The notes under the pieces were generated by a model, which saw nothing but the letters and a program-made list of their open reading frames with translations, was not told the origin of the DNA and did no database searches. From contig NZ_JACXBU010000001.1 of assembly GCF_014700075.1 (NCBI RefSeq), positions 124,001-188,000 on the forward strand: a stretch of 64,000 nt of DNA, written 5' to 3'. The DNA comes from Pseudomonas sp. JM0905a. GTDB lineage: Bacteria > Pseudomonadota > Gammaproteobacteria > Pseudomonadales > Pseudomonadaceae. This document shows positions 9,460 through 18,243 of the stretch, one piece after another. The stretch's first letter is position 1, and every line of letters starts with the position of its first letter. Position numbers and translations under genes: made by a program.

Positions 9460-9574
9460 CTTGTTGTTCTTCCCGTCGTCGATGGCTCCCCAGTCCCGGC
9501 CAGGTAAGGACCTCTCTGCAGGTGGTCCGAGGCAGCATTCTTTTTCTTGACTTCAAGTCTGCAGCGAATCTATT

Positions 9575-9624
9575 TTTGTGCACAAAGTGCATTACGGTGC
9601 AAATTTATATTTTTGCGCACAAAA
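9575..9624. promoter_or_regulatory. Two candidate GntR operators before the HbpS-like gene
   Basis: The first is the perfect 12-bp palindrome TTTGTGCACAAA at 9575-9586. The second is the near-palindrome TTTTGCGCACAAAA at 9611-9624, with a half-site GTGCAAA between them near 9597. The region separates the leftward chemoreceptor from the rightward HbpS-like/DUF1302 operon, so one regulator could act on both. Confidence 0.6.
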
Positions 9625-9644
9625 ACAAAAGCGAGAGACAAACC

Positions 9645-10061
9645 ATGCAGAACCGCCCCGTACTCGATGCGAACGACATCGACCAAATGCTCAACGCCGC
9701 AACAGGCGAAGCCTTGGCAAACGGTTGGGCAGTTTCGGTAGCCCTGGTGGATGAAGGCGGCCACCTCCTGGCTTTTCGGCGCCTGCCGGGGGCTTCCCCG
9801 TCGTCCGCTCGCATCGCCATCGACAAGGCACGAAGCGCCGCACTCACTCGCCGCCCCACGCGCTTCTTCGCCGACATGCTGGCTGCCGGCGAGCTGGGTG
9901 CCAGCTCGCTGCGCGGTGTGGTTCCCATGGGTGGTGGATTGCCTGTGCTGCATGGCGAGCACGCCCTGGGCGGCATTGCTGCGAGCGGCGTGAAATCCGA
10001 ATTCGACGTGCTGATAGCCGCTGCCGGGCTGGCCGTACTGAACCTTGAACAGAACCCCTGA
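9645..10061 (+). CDS. GlcG/HbpS-family heme-binding-like protein
   Basis: A 138-residue protein of the GlcG/HbpS (DUF336) family, an alpha/beta fold often found beside glycolate or aromatic catabolic genes. Some members bind heme or cobalamin, and the role in catabolic operons is unclear. Seen: VALVDEGGHLLAFRRLPGA, DKARSAALTRRPT and the C-terminal GGIAASGVKSEFD segment typical of the family. No signal peptide, so probably cytoplasmic. The ATG at 9645 follows GCGAGAGA and lies 20 bp beyond the second operator. It is probably the first gene of the operon leading into DUF1302-DUF1329-YCF48-RND. Confidence 0.85.
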   Translation: MQNRPVLDANDIDQMLNAATGEALANGWAVSVALVDEGGHLLAFRRLPGASPSSARIAIDKARSAALTRRPTRFFADMLAAGELGASSLRGVVPMGGGLPVLHGEHALGGIAASGVKSEFDVLIAAAGLAVLNLEQNP

Positions 10062-10160
10062 TTCCGCACTGAGGAGACCACCCCATACCGCTGACCTGAC
10101 ACATCCGCACCAACGGATGGAGCCACTCGATACAACAACAAGAATGCAGAAGAGGTATCC

Positions 10161-11813
10161 ATGAACAACCAGCATCGCCGCCCGACATCGCCGGCCGTCC
10201 CAGCCTTCGCACTGAATGCCATCGGCGCCGCAATCGCTCTGATGTCCGCCCACTCCCTGGCCTTTCAGTTCGACACCGGCATCGACGGTCTCTCCACCAG
10301 CTGGGACAACACCATCAAGTACAGCAATGCCTTCCGGCTGGATGGTCGGGAACCCAGTGTTTCTGCCGGTCCGGGCAGCAGCGTGGGCAACCCCAACATG
10401 GATGACGGTGACCGCAACTTCAGCACCGGACTGATATCCAACCGCTTTGACCTGTTGTCCGAACTGGACATCAAGTACGGGGACGTGGGCGCGCGGGTGA
10501 GTGGGGCTGCCTGGTACGACACCGTCTACAACGACGGCAACGACAACGATTCACCCGGTACCGTGAACGCGATCAGCGTGCCTCACGACCACTTTACGGA
10601 CGACACCGAGAAGCTGCACGGACGCAAGGCGGAACTGCTCGACGCCTTCGTCTACGGCGCCACCGACGTCGGCTCCACGCGCCTCTCCGGCCGCTTGGGC
10701 CAGTTCACCCAGATCTACGGCGAGAGCTTGTTCTTCGGCGCCAACGGCATCGCCAACGCCCAGTCGACAGTGGACTTGGTGAAGCTGCAGTCGGTGCCCG
10801 GTTCGCAGTTCAAGGAAATCCTCCTGCCCACCGAACAGGTTTCCGGCAACTGGCAACTGACCGATACCGTCAGCGTCGGCGCCTACTACCAGTTCGAGTG
10901 GAACAAGACGCGCCTGCCTGCCTCGGGCAGCTATTTCAGCGGCGGCGATTTCGTTGGCGACGGCGCCGAAAGCGTCTTCTTCCCGACCGGTCGACTGCTC
11001 CGCGACCATAGCATCCGAGCCCGCGACTCCGGCCAGTTTGGCGCCCAGCTGAAGTTCAGCATTGAAGACTGGGAATTCGGTATCTACGCAGCCCGATACC
11101 ATGAGAAAACGCCCATCTTCTACTTCCGCCCGGCAGCCCTGGTGCCAGGCGCAGACGACACCTACGTCAACGTCTATCCGGAAGATGTGAAGGTCTATGG
11201 CGCGAGCTTCAGCACCCTGGTGGGTGAGGCAAACGTGGCCGGCGAGGTGTCGATGCGCGTGGACACTCCGTTGGCACCCACCGGTGGCGTGGTCATCACT
11301 GGCATGGATGCTGACAATAACAATAATCCCGCCTACCCGATCGGTGACTCGCTGCACGCCAACCTGTCGATGATCAACATCTATGGTGGCTCGGCGCTTT
11401 GGGATGGCGCGAGCCTCGTCGGTGAGCTGGCCTTCAACCGCCGACTGAAGGTGAAGGAGAACGGGGACCAACTCGATCCCAATACCACGCGCGACGCCTA
11501 CTCGCTGCGCTTTACCTTCGAGCCGCAGTACTTCCAGGTCTTCCCGGGCGTGGACATGCAGGTGCCGATCACCGTGGGCTACAACCCCCACGGCCGCTCT
11601 TCGGTTACCCCGCAAGCCTTCGGCCCCGAGCATGGCGGGGACTTCACCATCGGTTTGAAGGCCGACTACCAGAAAGCCTGGTACGCCTCCCTCAGCTACA
11701 CCAACTTCTTCGGCGAGGGCGGCTCGGTCATCGACAACACCAATGCGTACACCTTCAAGCAGACGCTCAAGGATCGCGATTTCATCGCGTTCTCGATCCA
11801 GCGCACCTTCTGA
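10161..11813 (+). CDS. DUF1302 outer-membrane protein
   Basis: A 550-residue secreted protein. The N terminus is a signal peptide (NAIGAAIALMSAHSLA, cleavage around residue 35). The mature start FQFDTGIDGLSTSWDNTIKY and the aromatic-rich alternating strands ending in Phe (IAFSIQRTF) fit a DUF1302 outer-membrane beta-barrel. Members nearly always sit beside DUF1329, YCF48-like and RND genes, as here. They are thought to form an envelope system for hydrophobic compounds. The start ATG has GAGG seven bases upstream. The 99-bp gap from the HbpS-like gene shows no clear terminator. Confidence 0.88.
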   Translation: MNNQHRRPTSPAVPAFALNAIGAAIALMSAHSLAFQFDTGIDGLSTSWDNTIKYSNAFRLDGREPSVSAGPGSSVGNPNMDDGDRNFSTGLISNRFDLLSELDIKYGDVGARVSGAAWYDTVYNDGNDNDSPGTVNAISVPHDHFTDDTEKLHGRKAELLDAFVYGATDVGSTRLSGRLGQFTQIYGESLFFGANGIANAQSTVDLVKLQSVPGSQFKEILLPTEQVSGNWQLTDTVSVGAYYQFEWNKTRLPASGSYFSGGDFVGDGAESVFFPTGRLLRDHSIRARDSGQFGAQLKFSIEDWEFGIYAARYHEKTPIFYFRPAALVPGADDTYVNVYPEDVKVYGASFSTLVGEANVAGEVSMRVDTPLAPTGGVVITGMDADNNNNPAYPIGDSLHANLSMINIYGGSALWDGASLVGELAFNRRLKVKENGDQLDPNTTRDAYSLRFTFEPQYFQVFPGVDMQVPITVGYNPHGRSSVTPQAFGPEHGGDFTIGLKADYQKAWYASLSYTNFFGEGGSVIDNTNAYTFKQTLKDRDFIAFSIQRTF

Positions 11814-11837
11814 TCAGCCATGCCTAGGAGAACAAAT

Positions 11838-13190
11838 ATGAAAAAGCATGCCCTGCTTCTGTCGGCGACCCTCACAGCGGCCCTCCTGGCCAACCATGCC
11901 ACTGCCGCAGTAACTCCAGAAGAAGCCAACGCGCTGAAAGGCGACCTGACGCCCATGGGCGCAGAGAAGGCCGGCAACAGCGACGGCACTATTCCAGGCT
12001 GGACCGGCGGGCTCACCGGAGAAGTTTCCGGCGCACGCTTTGGTGACGTGCCGGTAGACCCCTTCCCGGGCGAAAAACCGCTGTTCCGAATCGATGCCAA
12101 GAACGCCGCTCAGTATGGCGACAAGCTCAACGAAGGCACCAAGGCATTGCTGGCGAAGTACCCGGATAGCTTCTTTCTCGATGTCTATCCGTCGCATCGT
12201 ACTGCCGCCGCTCCCCAGTCGGTCTACGACAATACCTTCGCTAATGCCACGCGCTGCAAGCTGACCCAGGGTGGCCTGTCCGTTGAAGGCTGCTATGGCG
12301 GTATCCCTTTCCCAATCCCGAAGGATGGCAGCGAGGCGATTTGGAACTTCCTCCTGCGCGTCGAAGCGCCATCCATCGAGATGGGCTACGTCAACATGAT
12401 TGGTAATGCGGACGGCTCCCGCACCATGGCCAGCCGTGGCATCGAAAACTGGCAGTACCCCTACTACTACAAGGATGGTGGGCTCGATAAATGGTCGGGC
12501 CAGTACGTCTTGCTGCGCTTCCTCACCAATGAACCACCGTTTAAGGCCGGTGAATCCCTCGTGACTCAGGACAGCGTGGATCCAGGGACGCCCCGTGAGG
12601 CCTGGCAATACCTGGTGGGCCAGCGTCGCGTGCGCCGCGCCCCCACCGTGGGCTATGACACGCCGGACTTCGTGGCCTCGGGGGCCAACTACTTCGATGA
12701 AGTACACGGCTTCATCGGCCACCCGGACCGTTACCAGTGGAAGCTGATTGGCAAGAAGGAGATGTATATCCCCTACAACACCAACAAGTTCCACGCCGAG
12801 AAGCGCGACGACGTCTACACCAAGAACACGCTGGCGTCCGACAAGATGCGCTGGGAACTGCACCGGGTCTGGGAGGTTGAGGCCACCGTCGCGCCCGGCA
12901 AGCGTCACGCGGTTCCGAAACGCCGCTTCTACATTGACGAGGACAGCTGGACCATCGCGCTGGCCGACGGCTATGACGCACAGGGCAAGCTGTGGCGCGT
13001 ATCACAGGTCCTCCCGTTCGTTGTACCCGCCATCCCCGCAGTGGTGGTGAAACCGGTAGTCATCTACAACCTGCAGGCCAACACCTACAGCATGGTTCAG
13101 GGACTTAACGGTGAGAGCTACAAGGTAGTGCCGACCAAGTCGGAGAAATTCTTCACCGGCAACGCGGTGGCATCCGGTTCCGTGCGTTGA
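11838..13190 (+). CDS. DUF1329 periplasmic protein (LolB-like fold)
   Basis: A 450-residue exported protein with a clear signal peptide (KKHALLLSATLTAALLANH-ATA). The mature start VTPEEANALKGDLTPMGAE and GTIPGWTGG are characteristic of DUF1329, whose predicted fold resembles the lipoprotein carriers LolA/LolB. A role ferrying a hydrophobic ligand across the periplasm between the RND protein and the DUF1302 barrel is an attractive inference. The ATG at 11838 has AGGAG seven bases upstream; the frame is open from 11820. It lies 24 bp after the DUF1302 gene. Confidence 0.88.
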   Translation: MKKHALLLSATLTAALLANHATAAVTPEEANALKGDLTPMGAEKAGNSDGTIPGWTGGLTGEVSGARFGDVPVDPFPGEKPLFRIDAKNAAQYGDKLNEGTKALLAKYPDSFFLDVYPSHRTAAAPQSVYDNTFANATRCKLTQGGLSVEGCYGGIPFPIPKDGSEAIWNFLLRVEAPSIEMGYVNMIGNADGSRTMASRGIENWQYPYYYKDGGLDKWSGQYVLLRFLTNEPPFKAGESLVTQDSVDPGTPREAWQYLVGQRRVRRAPTVGYDTPDFVASGANYFDEVHGFIGHPDRYQWKLIGKKEMYIPYNTNKFHAEKRDDVYTKNTLASDKMRWELHRVWEVEATVAPGKRHAVPKRRFYIDEDSWTIALADGYDAQGKLWRVSQVLPFVVPAIPAVVVKPVVIYNLQANTYSMVQGLNGESYKVVPTKSEKFFTGNAVASGSVR

Positions 13191-13254
13191 AAGCCCAGGC
13201 GGGCTGGCTTTTCAGGGCCGCCCGCCCCTTGCTGACTCTCCGAGGTTCATTGAA

Positions 13255-14373
13255 ATGTATATCTCCCAACGCGGGCCCCGGTTCGGGCGCCTGGCGGTAG
13301 CGGCCGCGCTCGTTGTAGCCATGGGCGCGATCGGCGTGGCTGCAGCGGACAATGCTCCCCCGCAGCGCAACCTCTTCGAGCAGCCTGCTCTGCAGAGCAA
13401 CCTGGCGGGCCGCTCCCTGATGCTCAGTGTGACCCAAGCGGGTGAGAGGCTGGTCGCTGTCGGTGAGCGCGGCTTCATCCTGATCTCAGAGGACCACGGT
13501 AACAGCTGGCAACAGGTGGAGTCGCCGGTTAGCGTCACGCTTACGCGTGTACGATTCGTGTCCCCCGCGGACGGTTGGGCCGTTGGGCACGCCGGCGTAG
13601 TCCTGCACAGCAGTGACGGTGGCCGCACCTGGAAACGACAGTTGGATGGCGTGGTGGCGGCGCAGCTAGCGCTCGCGGCTGCACAGGCCGAGACGGGCGA
13701 AGATGCTGAGGATCAACTCGCCGAAGCACAGCGTCTCGTGGACGACGGGCCCGACAAGCCGTTCCTCAACCTGCACTTCTTCGACGCGCAGCGCGGCCTT
13801 GTGGTTGGCGCTTACGGCTTGGCCTTCGCTACCGATGACGGTGGCAAGAGCTGGAAGTCCATCAGTGCCCGCCTGGACAACCCATCGGCCCTGCACCTCT
13901 ACGACGTTCTTGAACTCGAGAGCGCGCTGTTCATCTGCGGCGAGCAAGGCCTGATGCTTCGCTCCACCGACGGCGGTGCGAGTTTCCAGGCACTGGAGAT
14001 TCCCGCGAGTGGAACCCTGTTCGGCATGGTAGCGGCTGGCTCGAACGGCCTAATTGCCTTCGGTCTTCGCGGTAAGGCTTACCGCACCGAGGACCTGGGG
14101 GCGACCTGGCGACCATTGCCCAGCCACCAATCGGCCACGCTCACTGCTGGTACTCGGCTGAGCAGTGGCGAACTGATCCTCGCTGACGAGACCGGCAGCC
14201 TTCAGCTGTCCCGCGATGACGGCAGGTCCTTCCAGGTGCTGCCCATCCCAGAGTCCGGCTTCCTCTCCGGCATAAGCGAGCTGCCCGATGGCCAACTGGC
14301 TGTCTCCAGCACCCATGGCGTTATCCGCATTGCCAATCAAGACCTGAATCGGAGCACCGGCCGTGAACAGTAA
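13255..14373 (+). CDS. YCF48-related beta-propeller protein
   Basis: A 372-residue exported protein. A signal peptide (about residues 1-30, AALVVAMGAIGVAAA) is followed by repeated propeller blades with BNR/Asp-box-like motifs: SSDGGRTWKR, TDDGGKSWKS, STDGGASF, TEDLGATW and SRDDGRSF. The YCF48/HCF136 fold is a seven-bladed propeller used as an assembly or binding scaffold. Its fixed place between DUF1329 and the RND gene suggests a periplasmic accessory subunit of that transporter. Its stop overlaps the next start by 11 bp, so translation is coupled. Confidence 0.88.
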   Translation: MYISQRGPRFGRLAVAAALVVAMGAIGVAAADNAPPQRNLFEQPALQSNLAGRSLMLSVTQAGERLVAVGERGFILISEDHGNSWQQVESPVSVTLTRVRFVSPADGWAVGHAGVVLHSSDGGRTWKRQLDGVVAAQLALAAAQAETGEDAEDQLAEAQRLVDDGPDKPFLNLHFFDAQRGLVVGAYGLAFATDDGGKSWKSISARLDNPSALHLYDVLELESALFICGEQGLMLRSTDGGASFQALEIPASGTLFGMVAAGSNGLIAFGLRGKAYRTEDLGATWRPLPSHQSATLTAGTRLSSGELILADETGSLQLSRDDGRSFQVLPIPESGFLSGISELPDGQLAVSSTHGVIRIANQDLNRSTGREQ

Positions 14374-16786
14374 AGTGACCCATCACCAGCCGGACGTCGA
14401 AAGCTCCCTGCTACCGTTCGACCGGCAGTCCGGCAGCCTGGTCGAACGCCTCCTCTTCAACCATCGTGGTTTGGTCGTGGCGGTCTGCCTGCTGCTTAGC
14501 TGTCTGTTTGCCTACCAGGCAACCAACCTGCGCCTGAGCGCGGCGTTTGAGAAGATGATCCCGGTGGATCACCCCTACGTCCAGAACTACTTCCAGTACC
14601 GTGCCCAGCTCGGTGAAGGCGGCAATACCCTGCGTATTGCGCTCAGGGTGAACGAGGGCACCATCTACACCGCGGAGTACCTGGAAACCCTCAAGAAGCT
14701 TAACGACGAGCTGTTCCTGCTGGGTGGTGTCGATCGCCCTTACATGAAGTCGTTGTGGACTCCAGCCACGCGCTGGATCGGGGTCACCGAAGACGGCTTC
14801 GACGGTGGTCCGGTGATTCCCGACGATTACGACGGCTCGCCGGCAAGCCTCGAGCAGGTGCGCCAGAACGTCGAGCGCTCCGGTGAGATCGGGCGTCTGG
14901 TGGCGGCGAACATGCGCTCCAGCGTGATCCTCCTACCCCTGCAGGACGCCAGCAGCAATGGTGCGGCCCCCATCGACTATCACCAGCTGTCCAGCCAACT
15001 GGAATCGCTGCGCCAGAAGTACGAAAGCGACAACCTGAAGATCTCCATCACTGGCTTCGCCAAGGTGGTGGGTGACCTGATGGATGGCCTGCGACTGATG
15101 CAGGTGTTTTTTTCCGGCACCCTGGTGATCTGCGCGCTGGTGCTGTTCTGGTACACCCGTTGCGTACGGAGCACCCTGCTGGTTCTGAGCTGCTCCCTGG
15201 TGGCGGTGGTCTGGTTGCTTGGCTTGCTTCCCACCCTGGGCTATGACCTGGACCCCTACTCGATCCTCGTCCCCTTCCTTGTGTTCGCCATCGGCCTCAG
15301 CCACGGCGCGCAGAAGATGAACGGGATCATGCAGGACATCGGGCGTGGTGCGGACAAGCTAATAGCCGCACGCTTCACCTTCCGCCGCCTATTCCTCACC
15401 GGCGCCATGGCCTTGCTAGCGGATGCGGTGGGCTTCGCCGTGCTGATGATCATCAACATCCCGGTGATTCAGGACCTCGCGGTCACCGCAACCCTAGGCG
15501 TCATGGTCCTCGTCCTGACCAACCTAGTGTTGCTGCCCGTGCTGCTGTCCTACACCGGGGTCAACAAGACCGCCGCCCGTCGCGAAGCCGAAGCAGAGCG
15601 CCTGGCTCTGAACGATCCGGAGCACAGCCGGCATCCGCTCTGGGCTTTCCTCGACCGTTTCACTCAGCTGAAGTGGGCAACTATTGCCCTCGCAATCGCT
15701 GGCGTTCTGGGTCTGGTCGGCTTCCTGATCAGCCTGCAGGTCAAAGTCGGGGACCTCAATCCGGGGGCCCCCGAACTGCGAGCCGACTCCCGCTACAACC
15801 TCGACAATGGCTTCATGATCAGCAACTACGCGGCCAGCAGTGACAAGTTCGTGGTCATGGTGAAGACCTCACAGTACTACTGCGCCAACTACGACACCCT
15901 GGTCACGGTCGATGCTCTGGAGGCCCGGTTGCAACAACTGCCTGGCGTGGTGTCCACCACTTCCCTGGCTGCTCTCAGCAAGCAAGCGGCGGCGGGCATG
16001 AATGAAGGCAGTCTGACCTGGTATGAGATCCCCCGTAACCAAGGCCTGCTCAACGCCATCATCACCCGTGCGCCTCGAGAGCTGTTCAACCAGAACTGCG
16101 ACCTGCTGACCGTCAACGTCTTCCTCGCCGACCACAAGGCCGACACCCTCAACCGCGTGGTCGCCACCGTGGAAGAGTTCGCGGCTGAGCACAATACGGA
16201 GACGCTTCAATTCATGTCCGCTGCTGGCAATGCCGGGATCGAAGCGGCGACCAATATCGTGGTGAAGAAGGCCAACCTGCAGATGCTGCTGATGGTCTAC
16301 GCGGCGGTGATCGCCCTGTGCTTCATCACGTTCCGCTCGTGGCGCGCCGTGGTCTGCACCGTGCTGCCACTGATGCTGACCTCGATACTCTGCGAGGCAC
16401 TGATGGTCGGACTGGACATTGGGTTGAAGGTGGCGACGCTGCCGGTGATCGCTCTGGGCGTAGGCATCGGCGTGGACTACTCGCTGTACATCCTGAGCAT
16501 CACCTTGGCCAATCTGCGCCAGGGCATGGCGCTATCCCAAGCCTATTACCTCGCGCTGCTTTCCACCGGTAAGGTCGTGATTCTTACTGGCGTCACGTTG
16601 GGTATCGCCGTGGCCACCTGGGCGCTTTCTCCCATCAAGTTCCAGGCCGACATGGGCATCCTGCTGGCGTTCATGTTCATCTGGAACATGCTCGGCGCGC
16701 TGATTCTCACCCCGGCCCTTGCCAGGCTCCTGCTTTCTCCGCGGAACCTGGCTATACAGCGCGGTTGCACGCGCTCCGTCTCGTAG
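14363..16786 (+). CDS. RND/MMPL-family transporter
   Basis: An 807-residue inner-membrane protein of the RND superfamily, MMPL-like. TM1 is at about residues 35-55. Two large periplasmic loops (about 60-240 and 470-630) are separated by blocks of hydrophobic helices, including VLFWYTRCVRS and LPVIALGVGIGVDYSLYI. No membrane-fusion protein gene is present; DUF1302, DUF1329 and the YCF48 protein are its partners instead. The start is GTG at 14363, with GGAG eight bases upstream, overlapping the propeller gene. Movement of a hydrophobic substrate or lipid is inferred, and the direction is unknown. Confidence 0.88.
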   Translation: MNSKVTHHQPDVESSLLPFDRQSGSLVERLLFNHRGLVVAVCLLLSCLFAYQATNLRLSAAFEKMIPVDHPYVQNYFQYRAQLGEGGNTLRIALRVNEGTIYTAEYLETLKKLNDELFLLGGVDRPYMKSLWTPATRWIGVTEDGFDGGPVIPDDYDGSPASLEQVRQNVERSGEIGRLVAANMRSSVILLPLQDASSNGAAPIDYHQLSSQLESLRQKYESDNLKISITGFAKVVGDLMDGLRLMQVFFSGTLVICALVLFWYTRCVRSTLLVLSCSLVAVVWLLGLLPTLGYDLDPYSILVPFLVFAIGLSHGAQKMNGIMQDIGRGADKLIAARFTFRRLFLTGAMALLADAVGFAVLMIINIPVIQDLAVTATLGVMVLVLTNLVLLPVLLSYTGVNKTAARREAEAERLALNDPEHSRHPLWAFLDRFTQLKWATIALAIAGVLGLVGFLISLQVKVGDLNPGAPELRADSRYNLDNGFMISNYAASSDKFVVMVKTSQYYCANYDTLVTVDALEARLQQLPGVVSTTSLAALSKQAAAGMNEGSLTWYEIPRNQGLLNAIITRAPRELFNQNCDLLTVNVFLADHKADTLNRVVATVEEFAAEHNTETLQFMSAAGNAGIEAATNIVVKKANLQMLLMVYAAVIALCFITFRSWRAVVCTVLPLMLTSILCEALMVGLDIGLKVATLPVIALGVGIGVDYSLYILSITLANLRQGMALSQAYYLALLSTGKVVILTGVTLGIAVATWALSPIKFQADMGILLAFMFIWNMLGALILTPALARLLLSPRNLAIQRGCTRSVS

Positions 16787-16810
16787 TCAAAAGCACTCGC
16801 TGGAGACCTT

Positions 16811-16836
16811 GGCCGCCCAATGGGCGGCCCTTTTTT
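16811..16836 (+). terminator. Rho-independent terminator of the DUF1302-RND operon
   Basis: Perfect 8-bp stem GGCCGCCC / GGGCGGCC with loop AAT and a CTTTTTT tail, 25 bases after the RND stop codon. Confidence 0.93.
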
Positions 16837-16947
16837 GGCGATCCATGTATCCTGAGGCCATCTAGAACTTCAAATGCGGCATATGTCCGGTAGCGGACTC
16901 TCGATGCTGGCCGCAATTGTCCGATAGCTCTCGAGCGGCCGCAATCT

Positions 16948-17120
16948 GCCGATTTTGTTGAAAAACTCCCTTTGCGATTTTCGCTCACGGAGGCGCGTGG
17001 CTGAGGTTACTGCGGAGGCTGAACTACTCCAGATTTTCCGTAGCAACGCCGAGATCGGTCGTTTTTGCGGTTCCGTGCAGGTGAAGCGGAGCAACAACGC
17101 TTTTTTCAACAGAATCTGCC
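16948..17120. repeat. MITE-like or IS-end relic bounded by inverted repeats
   Basis: Left end GCCGATTTTGTTGAAAAA (16948-16965) and, inverted, right end GGCAGATTCTGTTGAAAAA (17102-17120) bound 173 bp without a convincing gene. A third copy of the same end is at 39024-39042. This looks like a non-autonomous element or the remains of an insertion sequence. No target-site duplication is obvious. The rest of the 16837-17230 gap shows nothing else recognisable. Confidence 0.4.
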
Positions 17121-17230
17121 AAAAGCAGTCGCTTGAGAGCGACTGCTTAAACGGTATCCACTGTCCGAGTACGAAGCCGGTGCTATGCCACCAGCGGTGC
17201 GTCAGCGGCCGCTGATGGCACTGATGGTCA

Positions 17231-17962
17231 TCAGAACGTTTTCTTCACGCCGGCAACCAAAGTCGCCGCGCAGAGGTCGTCGTAACCCAGGTAGGAGGCG
17301 CATTCGGTCTGGGAGATGTCGGTATCGACGTAACTGAGCGACCAGGTCAAGCCGACGAAGTCTTTGCTGACCTTAGCAACCCATTCATCGTAGCTTTGCC
17401 GGGTGTCGCCACTGCTGGAAATCAGCACGTCATCCTTGTAGTCGACGATCCCGTAGTGGAGGCTGAGGCCGACATCGTAAGGCAGCTTCGTCTCATACCC
17501 TACCCAGTTCCAGCTGTACGACTGGTCGCCCGCGAAATTGTCTGAGTACTGAGTGGCAAGCTTGAAGCCGTAGGCACTCAGAATCGCGTAAGTCTCGCTG
17601 TAGTTGAATTGAGCTTCGCGCTCGTAGGCATACTTCGCATAGCCGACGTCCAAACCAACATCGTCGGTGATCTGCCAGTAGTATCCGGCAAAGTAGTCGA
17701 TCTCTTGCCGTGTCTTGAGGTCGTTACCGAAGTCGACATTCGACGTCCAGATTCCCGCGTATAGACCTGAAGAGTGGGTCAGAGTAGCGCCTGCCTGCAG
17801 GGCTGGATCATTCAGGGTCTGGGACTGACCTCGGGAGCGGTAGTCCGTTACAGCTTCGACGTAGACCGGCAAGTCAAAGTCATCGCTGAGGGTTACGGCG
17901 TGGGCGGTGCATGCGGACGCGAGCAGACTGGCCAGCAAACTTACCTGAACTGTTGTTTTCAT
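17231..17962 (-). CDS. TorF-family putative porin
   Basis: A 243-residue outer-membrane protein with a Sec signal peptide (VSLLASLLASACTAHA, cleavage near residue 22). The mature part starts DDFDLPVYVEAVTDYRSRGQSQT, the hallmark start of the TorF/Gcw_chp family. It continues in short aromatic beta-strand pairs to a terminal Phe (VAGVKKTF). Family members are small channels of unknown substrate. The ATG at 17962 follows TGGAGG; the frame is open upstream to 18028. It lies downstream of the leftward AraC gene with a hairpin between, so it probably has its own promoter in 17963-18186. Confidence 0.85.
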   Translation of the reverse strand: MKTTVQVSLLASLLASACTAHAVTLSDDFDLPVYVEAVTDYRSRGQSQTLNDPALQAGATLTHSSGLYAGIWTSNVDFGNDLKTRQEIDYFAGYYWQITDDVGLDVGYAKYAYEREAQFNYSETYAILSAYGFKLATQYSDNFAGDQSYSWNWVGYETKLPYDVGLSLHYGIVDYKDDVLISSSGDTRQSYDEWVAKVSKDFVGLTWSLSYVDTDISQTECASYLGYDDLCAATLVAGVKKTF

Positions 17963-18186
17963 TGTGATCCTCCAGGAAGGTTTGGAAGTGAGTAGTTTCT
18001 TGAAGTTGCCAGTGCCCGCTCCGCACAAACGGCAGAGTTAAATTGCGGGCGAGAATTTGAGTTCTAATGGCCGGTAAGAAGCTACAGTAGGTCGAGCGAG
18101 CTAAATATCCGAATTTGGCAACAAGGAGGGGGTGTGGAGGAATAAATTACGCGTGTAGGAGAGCGTTCCTAAGAAAACAGAAAGAC

Positions 18187-18213
18187 CCACAGGCTATATG
18201 AATTTACCTGTGG
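18187..18213 (-). terminator. Possible terminator of the AraC gene
   Basis: Stem CCACAGG / CCTGTGG with a 13-nt loop, followed on the minus strand by a T-rich stretch (GTCTTTCTGTTTTCTT), about 30 bases past the AraC stop codon. The loop is long, so confidence is modest. Confidence 0.45.
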
Positions 18214-18243
18214 AGGAATGACTTGATTGAGTGCGAGCTGGAG

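Noticed and set aside
16870..17109. 79-residue leftward frame in the post-RND gap
   Set aside because: It lies inside and beside the inverted-repeat relic; no ribosome site and no family resemblance.
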